Source of the DNA: Candidatus Melainabacteria bacterium
GTDB lineage: Bacteria; Cyanobacteriota; Vampirovibrionia; Obscuribacterales; Obscuribacteraceae
Direction: 5' to 3'
Assembly: GCA_003242885.1 (NCBI GenBank)
Contig: QKMZ01000005.1
Location: 372,001 to 436,000, forward strand
Length of the DNA stretch: 64,000 bases
Each line of letters begins with the position of its first letter. Position 1 is the stretch's first letter. This document shows, piece after piece, positions 43,660 through 51,554 of this stretch. A program made the position numbers and the translations under genes. The notes under the pieces were generated by a model. That model searched no databases and was not told where the DNA came from. It saw only the letters and a program-made list of their open reading frames with translations.

Positions 43660-44577
43660 TTAGCCTAATCCGCACATTCCCGGGCATGGCTGCCTGGGCG
43701 GAAACAGTTTCGCTCTGTCTGTTGTACCAAGCAGCCCTTCGAGAATTTTCGTCTGCTCCTGCGCTTTTGCTGATTCACCAAACAACGTATACCAGTACAC
43801 CATACTGGTATGTTGTGCAATGCGGTTTTGGTCCTTCTCCGGAAGACGGTCGGCTAGGCGGAGGGCTCGAAGCTTGAGTTGCTCCGCCTGTCTAAATCTA
43901 GATTCTGTCAGCTTTGAAGCTTTGTTTGTATCGGGCTCCAGTTTAACCACTATGGTTGGCATCTCTTTGATAGGACCGGCTGGAAAGACGATTTCTGCAA
44001 GTTTTGTGAACATGTAACCTGCTTGAATTAGATCCGCCGTTGTCGCCTTCGGATCTCTTTCGACTGTCGCGCAGAAGTCCAGAATGATTTTCCGGTATTT
44101 ATTTGCAAGAGCAGTGTTGCCCGTTTTTTCGAAGATTTCTATGGCGCTCAAGTATTCGCCTTTTTTGTTACCTGGATCAGCCCTGGAATCTATAACGGCA
44201 AGAGCTTCTTTAAGCGCTGCGTCCACGCGCTTGAAGTCTTCCGGTTTCACGCCCATGCTGTCGCGCCCTTCACTAAGGAGCTGAGCGTACATCATAAGGT
44301 GACCAGGGTATGAATCTGGAACCATACTTTCTGCGGACTTTGCAGGCGCGATTGATTTGCGAAACGTTTCATCGGCTTTTTCCAGTTCGCCAGCTTTGAA
44401 GTACTCCACCGCCAAGATAAGAAGGGTATGCGCGTAATATGAAGGATCTTCTTGCTGCCGCTCTTCCCCTTCTTTTGCGAGATGTTTGGCTTCTTCCACA
44501 TCAAAAGCGAGTGAAGGCTGTATTGAAATCAAATTCGATATTGCCAATAATGCAACCAGCGTTGTTCGTTTTTTCAT
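43660..44577 (-). CDS. Exported TPR protein with C-terminal PCPGMCGLG tail (paralog 2)
   Basis: 305 residues. Signal peptide KKRTTLVALLAISNLISIQP, cleavage near LAF. TPR unit LAVEYFKAGELEKADETFRK. C-terminal module: LKLRALRLADRLPEKDQNRI, then HTSMVYWYTLFGESAKAQEQ, TKILEGLLGTTDRAKLFPPR and the end QPCPGMCGLG (Cys298, Cys302). The mature protein has no other tail cysteines. It stands 18 bases before paralog 1 in the same operon. Sequence between TPR and tail is diverged from the sisters while both ends are conserved, which points to function in the tail. Confidence 0.86.
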   Translation of the reverse strand: MKKRTTLVALLAISNLISIQPSLAFDVEEAKHLAKEGEERQQEDPSYYAHTLLILAVEYFKAGELEKADETFRKSIAPAKSAESMVPDSYPGHLMMYAQLLSEGRDSMGVKPEDFKRVDAALKEALAVIDSRADPGNKKGEYLSAIEIFEKTGNTALANKYRKIILDFCATVERDPKATTADLIQAGYMFTKLAEIVFPAGPIKEMPTIVVKLEPDTNKASKLTESRFRQAEQLKLRALRLADRLPEKDQNRIAQHTSMVYWYTLFGESAKAQEQTKILEGLLGTTDRAKLFPPRQPCPGMCGLG

Positions 44578-44691
44578 TTCTAAATTTCAACCCGTTCCGC
44601 AAAGTTATGGCAACTTTCTGTATGCAAAGCTTCCGCAACCGATGGGCTGCAGAGTCATTCTAAACTGTTTGGTAAGTTTGCAGTATGGTGA

Positions 44692-45642
44692 TTACCCCAT
44701 CCCGCAGGCCGGGCAGGGCGGTGCTGGGGGAAACAGCGTGTTGCGGTCGGTTGTGTGCATCAAATCGCTCAATATCTTGGTCGCAAACTCTTCTTTCTTT
44801 GTGTCGCCGTACAAGTGATACCAAAAGACCATATTTCGGTGCGCATCAATTCGCGTCGGGTCTGCAGGCGGAAGGCGATCGTACGCGTTTAATGCGCGCA
44901 GGTGATAGTCTTCCGCGAGTTTGAAATCTTTGCGCTTGATCGTGCCGGGTTTTGTTGGTGAATCGTCCGAGACTACCTGAATTGCTTGCATCATACGTGC
45001 AACGCGGAACGCTGGTGAAGGCGCGTACAACTGCGCCATACGGAGCAACATCATCGCAAGAGAAAGAAACTCATCGCGTTTCAAATTGATATCGGATTCG
45101 AGCAGTTCCAATTCGCGATCGTATACGGCGGTTGCTTCGCGTTCTTCCGTCTCCATACCGGCCATTCTGTAACCTTGTATCGCGCGTAAGCCGTAGTTTA
45201 GCCGTTCTAACGACGCTGCCGGAAATTTGTTTGCATAAGGCTGACCGTCATGCAAAACCTCTTGCGCTTTGGCTTTTAAATCGCGTCGAAGACTTTCTGA
45301 ATACGATTTCTCTGCGCTTGCGGTAAGCAAAGCTAGCGCGTAAGTGCTAAACATATTCGGCAGAGGATTGTTCTTCGAATTGGCGCTTGCCTTCTGCGCT
45401 TCGACTGCTTTCTTAAAGGTCTCATCAGCTTCTTTTATCATGCCGTTTCTTGCGTACATACTGCAAAGATTGGCTAGACGTATAGGGTATTGTGCATTGT
45501 CTTTTCCCTGCTGCGCAACAAATTCTTCGAACTGTTTTTCGGCAATTTTGACTGCCGCTTTGTCTGCGTGCGCTGGTAAAGAACCAACCATAATTCCCAA
45601 AGCGACTAATGACGTTACTACTTTTGAAGATGTGTTTTTCAT
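44692..45642 (-). CDS. Exported TPR protein with C-terminal PCPACGMG tail (paralog 3)
   Basis: 316 residues from the ATG at 45642; the longer frame to 45711 overlaps paralog 4 and hides the signal peptide (KNTSSKVVTSLVALGIMVGS, cleavage near AHA). TPR unit LANLCSMYARNGMIKEADET. C-terminal module: YHLRALNAYDRLPPADPTRI, then HRNMVFWYHLYGDTKKEEFA, TKILSDLMHTTDRNTLFPPA and the end PPCPACGMG, a CxxC pair at Cys310/Cys313. The gap to paralog 2 is 114 bases, the largest in the operon, so an internal promoter is possible. Confidence 0.87.
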   Translation of the reverse strand: MKNTSSKVVTSLVALGIMVGSLPAHADKAAVKIAEKQFEEFVAQQGKDNAQYPIRLANLCSMYARNGMIKEADETFKKAVEAQKASANSKNNPLPNMFSTYALALLTASAEKSYSESLRRDLKAKAQEVLHDGQPYANKFPAASLERLNYGLRAIQGYRMAGMETEEREATAVYDRELELLESDINLKRDEFLSLAMMLLRMAQLYAPSPAFRVARMMQAIQVVSDDSPTKPGTIKRKDFKLAEDYHLRALNAYDRLPPADPTRIDAHRNMVFWYHLYGDTKKEEFATKILSDLMHTTDRNTLFPPAPPCPACGMG

Positions 45643-45686
45643 TTGACTCTCGAAAATTTTCAATACACCAGTGTGCTCAAATGTAA

Positions 45687-46667
45687 TTATCCCCTGCCGC
45701 ACCCATAGCAAGGGTCTTTGGCCGGAAAGAGGACATTCTTATCGGTCGAGTGCAATAACTTACTTAAAATCTGCGTCTGGGCTTTTTCCTGGTCGGTTTG
45801 TTTGAAAAATGCATACCATTTTGCAAGGCGACGATGTGCCGCTATTCTCCTCTGGTCGCTTTCCGGCAGTTTGTCGTAAAAGGTGATTGCTCGTAGCTCG
45901 TATTTTTCTCCGGCTTTGAACTTCGATAGGCGTATTGATGACGGACTTAAAAATGGTTCGCTGTCTTGAACTATATCCTTGGTTGCCATTGCTGTGTATT
46001 CCGTATTCGACGGAGATTCACAAAGGAATTGCGAAACCGCGATCAAGCTTTTTGCAACCCGTGCCGCTTCTTCATTTGACAATTTTGGAGTACTTCCGAG
46101 TGCGTCTATCAGCGCATCAAATGACCTCAAGACAATGTACATTTCGCGCTGTTTTCCCAACGACTTATAGAATCCGATTGCGCTGACCATGAAACTCAAG
46201 CGTTGTGTAGAGTTGGTCGGAAGTTTGCTTACCAATTTCAGTCCTTCGGCAACAATTTCCTCGGCCTTTTGTAAGTCGGCCCTGTACGCGATTTCCAGCC
46301 CTGAGTAATCCTTTGATTCCGCGGGAGTCATGAATCTTGTAACCTTTGGTCGGTAGGTAAGACTTTTTGCCCAATTCATCATCGTGCCCGGCACATCGAA
46401 GTTCTTTATCGTCGATCCGATCTCGATTGCTTTGCGATATGTCTCATCAGCCTCTTTTCTTTGATCGTTTGCTTTGTACGCGTTGGCGAGTTGTATTAGT
46501 TGATAAACATACGAGGGGCTGGCCGTTTGTCCTTTTGATTCGAAAGTCTTTACGCTTGCTTCGGCCGTTTGAAGAGCGGCAAGGTTGTCTGCGAGTGCAT
46601 GGTGACTTGATAGAGCCATGCTGCATAACAGCAATGATCTGAAGGCGATGCGAGATTTATTCTTCAT
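45687..46667 (-). CDS. Exported TPR protein with C-terminal PCYGCGRG tail (paralog 4)
   Basis: 326 residues from the ATG at 46667 (AAGGA five bases upstream); the frame extends to 46799 without coding features. Signal peptide KNKSRIAFRSLLLCSMALSS, cleavage near ALA. TPR unit LANAYKANDQRKEADETYRK. C-terminal module: YELRAITFYDKLPESDQRRI, then HRRLAKWYAFFKQTDQEKAQ, TQILSKLLHSTDKNVLFPAK and the end DPCYGCGRG, CxxC at Cys320/Cys323. First gene of the operon, 44 bases before paralog 3; upstream leader 46668-46873 contains a strong hairpin. Confidence 0.87.
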   Translation of the reverse strand: MKNKSRIAFRSLLLCSMALSSHHALADNLAALQTAEASVKTFESKGQTASPSYVYQLIQLANAYKANDQRKEADETYRKAIEIGSTIKNFDVPGTMMNWAKSLTYRPKVTRFMTPAESKDYSGLEIAYRADLQKAEEIVAEGLKLVSKLPTNSTQRLSFMVSAIGFYKSLGKQREMYIVLRSFDALIDALGSTPKLSNEEAARVAKSLIAVSQFLCESPSNTEYTAMATKDIVQDSEPFLSPSSIRLSKFKAGEKYELRAITFYDKLPESDQRRIAAHRRLAKWYAFFKQTDQEKAQTQILSKLLHSTDKNVLFPAKDPCYGCGRG

Positions 46668-46731
46668 TCGTATCCTTATTGAGTTCAAACTCTTTTTTGG
46701 TTCTGACCCTTTCGGCAGAACTGATATTGTG

Positions 46732-46758
46732 CGAGCAAATCCCAAATCGATTTGCTCG
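46732..46758. promoter_or_regulatory. Ten-pair hairpin in the leader of the MNIO/TPR operon
   Basis: CGAGCAAATC (46732-46741) and GATTTGCTCG (46749-46758) form a perfect stem with a seven-base loop, about 65 bases before the ATG of paralog 4. On the plus strand it is followed by a T-run; on the minus strand (operon sense) the A-run comes before it. Could be a leader structure or an operator. Confidence 0.45.
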
Positions 46759-46793
46759 ACTTTGTTTTTTTTGCTTGATTTAGCGGTCGTTAG

Positions 46794-46816
46794 GGGCATG
46801 ATTACTTCTCATGCCC
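46794..46816. terminator. Inverted repeat between epimerase and MNIO operon
   Basis: GGGCATGA (46794-46801) and TCATGCCC (46809-46816) with a seven-base loop. The T-run follows on the plus strand, whereas the neighbouring genes are on the minus strand, so classical intrinsic termination of the epimerase gene is doubtful. May be a two-way boundary element. Confidence 0.4.
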
Positions 46817-46844
46817 ATTTTTTACGCAGGCTCGAAAAATTGCA

Positions 46845-46857
46845 CTGGGGTTAACCC
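46845..46857. repeat. 13-bp inverted-repeat partner flanking the MNIO operon (right)
   Basis: CTGGGGTTAACCC, inverted relative to 41415-41427. It lies 16 bases after the stop of the epimerase gene. Confidence 0.4.
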
Positions 46858-46873
46858 AAAAGAAAATGCCGGA

Positions 46874-47917
46874 CTAACGCTTGGTCGCTGTGACCTTTTC
46901 TTTGTCCGATGCGGGCAAAGTTTTTTCCGGTTTGGTCCAATACTGGTCGCGGTGCTTCGCGTAGTATTCGATTGTTTTTGCTATGCCCTCTTCCAAGGTA
47001 GTCTTTGGGCGCCACCCTGTGAAGCGTTCGATTTTTGAAATGTCCGAATAGAAATCACCGGGCTCTTGAGCTTTTCTTTCGGGTGAAAACTCCGCAAACT
47101 GCCAACGTCCGCTCTTTGCCACTTTTACGATAGCGTCGCACAATTCTCGGAAGCTGACGGGAATATCGGAGCCGACGTTGAAAATTTCGCCGTAGCATTC
47201 AGGAGTGGTGGCAACGCGCAATATCGCATCTACACAGTCATCTACGTAGCAGAAATCGCGAAGGATGGTGCCATCGCCGAAAACTTGAATGGTGTCGTTG
47301 TCCATGGCCAGGCGGATGAACCAGTTGGCGACGCCGAAGCGTGAGTGCATCATTTGCGAACGCGGTCCGTAAATGTTGCTCAAGCGCAGCGAGCATGAAC
47401 GAATGCCGTGCACGTCGTTGTATACCTTGATGATTTTTTCGGCTGTGAGATTGGAAATCTCGTAGATGCCCTTCGGATTCGTCGGCGCTTCTTCGTTGAC
47501 CGGCATCGAAACAACCGAGCCATACTGCCCGCGTGTACCTGTGTAAACAACAATCGCGTTCGGATTGTGTTTGCGCAACGCCTCCATAACGATGGCGGTG
47601 CCGGTGATATTCATTTCAATATCTGGAAACGGATTGGAAAGGCTCATCAGGTGGCAAACCTGACCAGCGAGGTGGAAAACATAATCCTGACCGCGTACAA
47701 GCCAGTCGACGGCTGAAGGGTCTCTTATGTCGCAAAAGTTGATGCGGATTTTTTCAGATTCGGTGACGTTGAAGACGTTGCCACCGTAATCAGGGATCAT
47801 GGCGTCCAGGATAGTGACCTTTGCGCCCAGCTCAGCCAGCTTTATCGCCAGGTTAGAACCGATGAAGCCCATGCCACCAGTTATGAGAGCCGTCTTACCT
47901 TTGAATTGTTCGATCAT
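46874..47917 (-). CDS. NAD-dependent sugar-nucleotide epimerase/dehydratase with YxxxN
   Basis: 347 residues, extended SDR. Rossmann motif TALITGGMGFIGSNLA. Typical downstream motifs are DIRDPSAVDWLVRGQDYVFH, VVYTGTRGQYG, LRLSNIYGPRSQM and DFCYVDDCVDAIL, as in UDP-glucose 4-epimerase or CDP-/GDP-sugar dehydratases. The catalytic YxxxK position reads Tyr152-EIS-Asn156, so the usual Lys is Asn; the DNA (AAT) is clear. A subgroup with altered chemistry, or a role without oxidoreduction, is possible. It is divergent from an aminotransferase and glycosyltransferase pair, suggesting a joint glycan role. Confidence 0.87.
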   Translation of the reverse strand: MIEQFKGKTALITGGMGFIGSNLAIKLAELGAKVTILDAMIPDYGGNVFNVTESEKIRINFCDIRDPSAVDWLVRGQDYVFHLAGQVCHLMSLSNPFPDIEMNITGTAIVMEALRKHNPNAIVVYTGTRGQYGSVVSMPVNEEAPTNPKGIYEISNLTAEKIIKVYNDVHGIRSCSLRLSNIYGPRSQMMHSRFGVANWFIRLAMDNDTIQVFGDGTILRDFCYVDDCVDAILRVATTPECYGEIFNVGSDIPVSFRELCDAIVKVAKSGRWQFAEFSPERKAQEPGDFYSDISKIERFTGWRPKTTLEEGIAKTIEYYAKHRDQYWTKPEKTLPASDKEKVTATKR

Positions 47918-48178
47918 GATCTGCGTCTAACTCTAAATTCGCGCTAACGTTTTGTTGCACTGGACGCAGGCGTAAATGGTGATCCTGTGCGCGTTTCGGA
48001 AAACGGCGCCCGCTAAATCCAAGGCAATGATTTTACCACGCAAACCAGCGACAATTGGCGGAAATCCCACCGCTCTGTGACTTCTCGTCAGATGTCAATT
48101 AAGTTGCTCTTAATTCGCTTCTTGACCATTTCTTCTAGTATGTGTGGGCCAGATTCTACAGATCAAAGGAGCGAACCG

Positions 48179-49324
48179 GTGAAAGTCCCATTCGGCGACA
48201 TGAAGCTGCACTACCAGGCTTATAAGAGCCAGATTGACCAGGCGGTCCATCGTGTTCTTGAAAGCGGTCACTATATCTTGGGTAGCGAACTCGAGAAATT
48301 CGAAGCCAGCTTTGCAAAAGCATTGGGCGCCGGCTATTCCGCTGGTTGCGCATCAGGTACCGAGGCTATCTATCTGGCTCTGGCAGCAGCCGGAGTGACG
48401 ACTGGCGATGAAGTCATCGTTGTCGCACATACCGCAGTGCCTACTATCTCGGCGATTTCGATGACCGGCGCGACGCCTGTTTTCGTCGACATCGACCCCA
48501 AAACTTATGTAATGGACGTGAATCTCGTCGAAGCGAAGATCACTCCGAAGACCAAAGCTCTCGTGCCTGTGCACCTCTACGGACAGATGGTGGACATGGA
48601 GCCATTGCTCAAGATTGCTGCGAAACACAAGATCATGCTCTTAGAAGATTGTGCGCAATCGACTCTCGCTACCTATAAAGGAGCGATTGCTGGAACCTTG
48701 GGCGACTACGGTGCATTTAGTTTTTATCCGAGCAAGAACCTGGGCGCGTTTGGTGACGGCGGTGCCGTATCGACCAACTCCAGCGAAAACTTCGATAAGC
48801 TCGTGAAGCTGCGCAATTACGGACAGTCTAAGCGCTACTATCACGACATCATCGGCATCAACAGCCGTCTTGATGAAATGCAAGCTGCGATTCTCGATGC
48901 TCAACTTCCTTATGTTGAGCAATGGAATGAACGCCGTCGCGAAATTGCGAAGCGATACAACGAAGGTCTCGAAGGCGTTGTTGAAACTCCGTATGAGGCA
49001 GAAGGACGTAAGCATGTCTATCACCTTTATGTAATCCAGACCGATGATCGCGATGGACTGCAAGCCTATTTGCTGGAGAAAGGCATCCAGTGCTTGATCC
49101 ACTATCCAAACCCGGCGCATCTGCAGAAAGCCTACAGCTATCTTGGATACCAACCTGGTTCGCTTCCTGTGACAGAGAGAATCGTCAATCGAATTCTTTC
49201 TCTGCCGATGCACCCCTGCTTAACTGATGAGCAAGTCGATGAAGTCATCGAAGGAATCAAAAGTTTTAGCAGCGAGCAAAAATCTTCTAAATCTTCAAAA
49301 GTAACTGCCAATTCGATTTCATAA
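48179..49324 (+). CDS. DegT/DnrJ/EryC1/StrS family sugar aminotransferase
   Basis: 381 residues from a GTG at 48179, with AAAGGAG seven bases upstream; the longer frame to 48077 has no support. PLP-dependent enzyme that aminates keto-sugar nucleotides. Motifs are VPFGDMKLHYQAYKSQID, GAGYSAGCASGTEAIYLALA, EVIVVAHTAVPTISAI, LLEDCAQSTLATYKG (Asp for the PLP ring nitrogen) and the PLP Lys in SFYPSKNLGAFGDGG. The C-terminal substrate loop (HVYHLYVIQTDDRDGLQAYL) is typical. It is 22 bases upstream of a glycosyltransferase gene, forming a sugar-modification pair. Confidence 0.93.
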   Translation: MKVPFGDMKLHYQAYKSQIDQAVHRVLESGHYILGSELEKFEASFAKALGAGYSAGCASGTEAIYLALAAAGVTTGDEVIVVAHTAVPTISAISMTGATPVFVDIDPKTYVMDVNLVEAKITPKTKALVPVHLYGQMVDMEPLLKIAAKHKIMLLEDCAQSTLATYKGAIAGTLGDYGAFSFYPSKNLGAFGDGGAVSTNSSENFDKLVKLRNYGQSKRYYHDIIGINSRLDEMQAAILDAQLPYVEQWNERRREIAKRYNEGLEGVVETPYEAEGRKHVYHLYVIQTDDRDGLQAYLLEKGIQCLIHYPNPAHLQKAYSYLGYQPGSLPVTERIVNRILSLPMHPCLTDEQVDEVIEGIKSFSSEQKSSKSSKVTANSIS

Positions 49325-49346
49325 ACTGAAGCGGAGCCAAAATCAA

Positions 49347-50096
49347 ATGAGTGACATCAGCGTAAAGCAAAGCTCAAATACAGCAACACTTCCGAGGCGG
49401 ATGCAAGCCATTCCGGGATCGGTATCGCTAGTGATACCGGCCTACAATGACGAAACAACCATCGGCAAGTTGATCACAGATGCCGATGCGCTTCTGAAAG
49501 AAGCCTGCTCAGACTATGAAATCATCGTCTGCAACGACGGCAGCCGCGATAATACTCTGGCTGTAGTTCAACAGTGTGCGAAGTGGTTTCCCAACGTGGT
49601 TATCATCAACCACCCGGAGAACAAAGGCTTCGGCTTCACCATCAGAGAACTCTATCTCGCAGGCAAGAAAGACCTCGTCTTCTCCTTGCCGGGTGACTAT
49701 CAGTACGCACCAAAAGAGATCTTCGCGATGGCGAAAGGACTCAGAACCCATGATTTCGTCATTGGGCACAGAGTCAACCGCAACGACCCGCCGCGCAGAA
49801 AAATCCAATCACAAGTGTATAACTTGATGCTTCGCGTCATGTACGGTCACAAGCACAAAGACGTCAACTCGATCAAACTCTTCCGCCGCGAAATCGTCGA
49901 CCGCATCACCTTGCTGTCGCACACTCCATTTGTGGATGCAGAGCTCTGCATTCGCGCTGAGAGAGCCGGCTACAGAGTCATTGAGATTCCGATTGAACAC
50001 TTGCCGCGTTTGTCGGTTGGAGCTTCGGGCGGAAAGTTCTCCGTTATCTGGGAGACCTTCTCTGATTTGTTCGGCATGCGCAGAACATTCCGTTAA
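49347..50096 (+). CDS. Family 2 glycosyltransferase (polyprenol-phosphate type)
   Basis: 249 residues. Motifs are VSLVIPAYNDETTIGKLITD, EIIVCNDGSRDNTLAVVQQC, ENKGFGFTIRELYLAGKKDL and FSLPGDYQYAPKEIFAMAKG, where the usual DxD is GDYQY. The sequence resembles DPM1/dolichol-phosphate mannosyltransferase-like enzymes that charge polyprenyl phosphate. No membrane segment at the C-terminus. Lies in operon with the aminotransferase. A strong terminator follows. Confidence 0.9.
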   Translation: MSDISVKQSSNTATLPRRMQAIPGSVSLVIPAYNDETTIGKLITDADALLKEACSDYEIIVCNDGSRDNTLAVVQQCAKWFPNVVIINHPENKGFGFTIRELYLAGKKDLVFSLPGDYQYAPKEIFAMAKGLRTHDFVIGHRVNRNDPPRRKIQSQVYNLMLRVMYGHKHKDVNSIKLFRREIVDRITLLSHTPFVDAELCIRAERAGYRVIEIPIEHLPRLSVGASGGKFSVIWETFSDLFGMRRTFR

Positions 50097-50141
50097 GGGC
50101 GTGGGGCGCTTTTAACGCGCTTCTTCTTTATGGTTTTTTTG

Positions 50142-50168
50142 GGGGTGCATATAATGCACCCCTTTTTT
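50142..50168 (+). terminator. Strong rho-independent terminator
   Basis: GGGGTGCAT (50142-50150), loop ATA, ATGCACCCC (50154-50162), then six T. It ends the aminotransferase-glycosyltransferase operon. The stem belongs to the GGGxGCAT/ATGCxCCC hairpin family seen elsewhere in the window. Confidence 0.85.
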
Positions 50169-50176
50169 CTACTACC

Positions 50177-50201
50177 GTAGGCTCGACGCCATGCGTCGAC
50201 C
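50177..50201. repeat. Dispersed palindrome between convergent genes
   Basis: GTAGGC followed by core TCGACGCCATGCGTCGA and CC. The T-A pair next to the core is again compensated on both arms. It lies between the terminator above and the 3' end of hemL. Confidence 0.75.
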
Positions 50202-50216
50202 AAAAACTAAAACACT

Positions 50217-51548
50217 CTACGCGAAAGCCTTCTTTAGGGCGGCGCCGACCTTCTCGATTGTTTCTTCAATGTCTCGCTCGGTGTGTGCCGCAGAGACGCA
50301 GGCTGCATCGACAGACGAGGGCGGCAGATACACGCCATTTGCCAGTAGGTCATGGAAGAAAACTGCGAAGCGCTCGGCATCGATTCGTTTTGAATCGGTG
50401 AAGTTTTTCACCGGAATGTCGCAGAAGACTATCGCGAACATCGAGCCTGCTCGTTGCAATTGGATGGGCAAAGACCTTGCGCTCACGAACTTTGATATTC
50501 CAGCGAAAAGCTGCGCAGTGCGGGCTTCCATCGTTTCGTATATCTTGTCGTTATCGAGCAATCTGAGCACTTCAATGCCACCGGCCATAGTGACCGGATT
50601 TCCTGAAAAGGTTCCAGCTTGATAGACTTCACCAATCGGCATGAGCGCGTCCATGATGTCTCTGCGCCCACCAAATGCACCAATTGGCATGCCGCCGCCT
50701 AAAGCTTTGCCGAATGTTGTGAGGTCGGGTTTCACTCCAAAGAGGGCTTGTGCACCGCCCTTTGCGACACGTAAACCGGTCAAAACTTCATCGAAAATCA
50801 GCACAACCTGGTGTTTATCGCAGAGTTGTCTGACGCCTTGGAGAAAACCTGGTTCGGGCAATACTACGCCCATCGAGCCGCAAACAGGTTCGATAATAAC
50901 TGTCGCAATCTGTCCGGAAAGCTGATTCAGTGTGGATTCCAGGCTTTCCAAATCGTTGAATGGTGTCAATACTGTTCGTTCTTTCGTTCCTGCAAGAACT
51001 CCAGAACTCGATTGATGGGTTGTAGAACCAAGAACAGAATCACTGTGTCCGTGGTAAGCACCTTCAAACATTACGACTGTATCGCGACCGGTAAAACCTC
51101 GCGCCAGGCGGATTGCACTCATGACTGCTTCGGTGCCGCTGCTTACGAATCGGATTTGCTCAATACTCGGAAAGTGTCTGATGACACTTTTTGCCATCTC
51201 CATCTCGAGCAGAGTTGGTGCACCAAATACGGCACCAGCGCTGACGGCGTCCTGGCAGGCTTTCACTACTAAAGGATGGGAATGCCCCAGAATAGCTGGT
51301 CCCCACGCACCCAAGTAATCTATATAGACGTTGCCATCTATATCGGTAACTTTTGAACCCAGTGCATCTTTGAAGAATATAGTGTGACCGCCCACTTCGT
51401 GAAACGAACGAAACGGGCTGTTAACTCCACCCGGAATAAGTGTGGCGATTTCTTGCGATGCAGTCTTTGAATTCTCTGTATTCGAAATCCCAGTCTTCGA
51501 ATTCCCTGTCTTCGCATCTTGAGTAAGCGGATTTTGGCTTTTGCCCAT
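50217..51548 (-). CDS. hemL: Glutamate-1-semialdehyde 2,1-aminomutase
   Basis: 443 residues. PLP enzyme that converts glutamate-1-semialdehyde to 5-aminolevulinate in tetrapyrrole synthesis, here feeding haem and cobalamin. Motifs are LIPGGVNSPFRSF, GAWGPAILGHSHP, FVSSGTEAVMSAIRLARGFT, LIFDEVLTGLRVAKGGAQAL, and the PLP Lys in TTFGKALGGGMPIGAFGG. The N-terminus has an unusual Asn/Ser/Thr/Lys-rich extension of about 30 residues (KTGNSKTGISNTENSKTASQ) made of NSKT/SNTE-like repeats. The upstream gene ends six bases before the start, so both are probably co-transcribed. Confidence 0.95.
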   Translation of the reverse strand: MGKSQNPLTQDAKTGNSKTGISNTENSKTASQEIATLIPGGVNSPFRSFHEVGGHTIFFKDALGSKVTDIDGNVYIDYLGAWGPAILGHSHPLVVKACQDAVSAGAVFGAPTLLEMEMAKSVIRHFPSIEQIRFVSSGTEAVMSAIRLARGFTGRDTVVMFEGAYHGHSDSVLGSTTHQSSSGVLAGTKERTVLTPFNDLESLESTLNQLSGQIATVIIEPVCGSMGVVLPEPGFLQGVRQLCDKHQVVLIFDEVLTGLRVAKGGAQALFGVKPDLTTFGKALGGGMPIGAFGGRRDIMDALMPIGEVYQAGTFSGNPVTMAGGIEVLRLLDNDKIYETMEARTAQLFAGISKFVSARSLPIQLQRAGSMFAIVFCDIPVKNFTDSKRIDAERFAVFFHDLLANGVYLPPSSVDAACVSAAHTERDIEETIEKVGAALKKAFA

Positions 51549-51554
51549 TTCTAA

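Noticed and set aside
48641..49213. Minus-strand ORF of 190 residues
   Set aside because: Antisense of the sugar aminotransferase gene.
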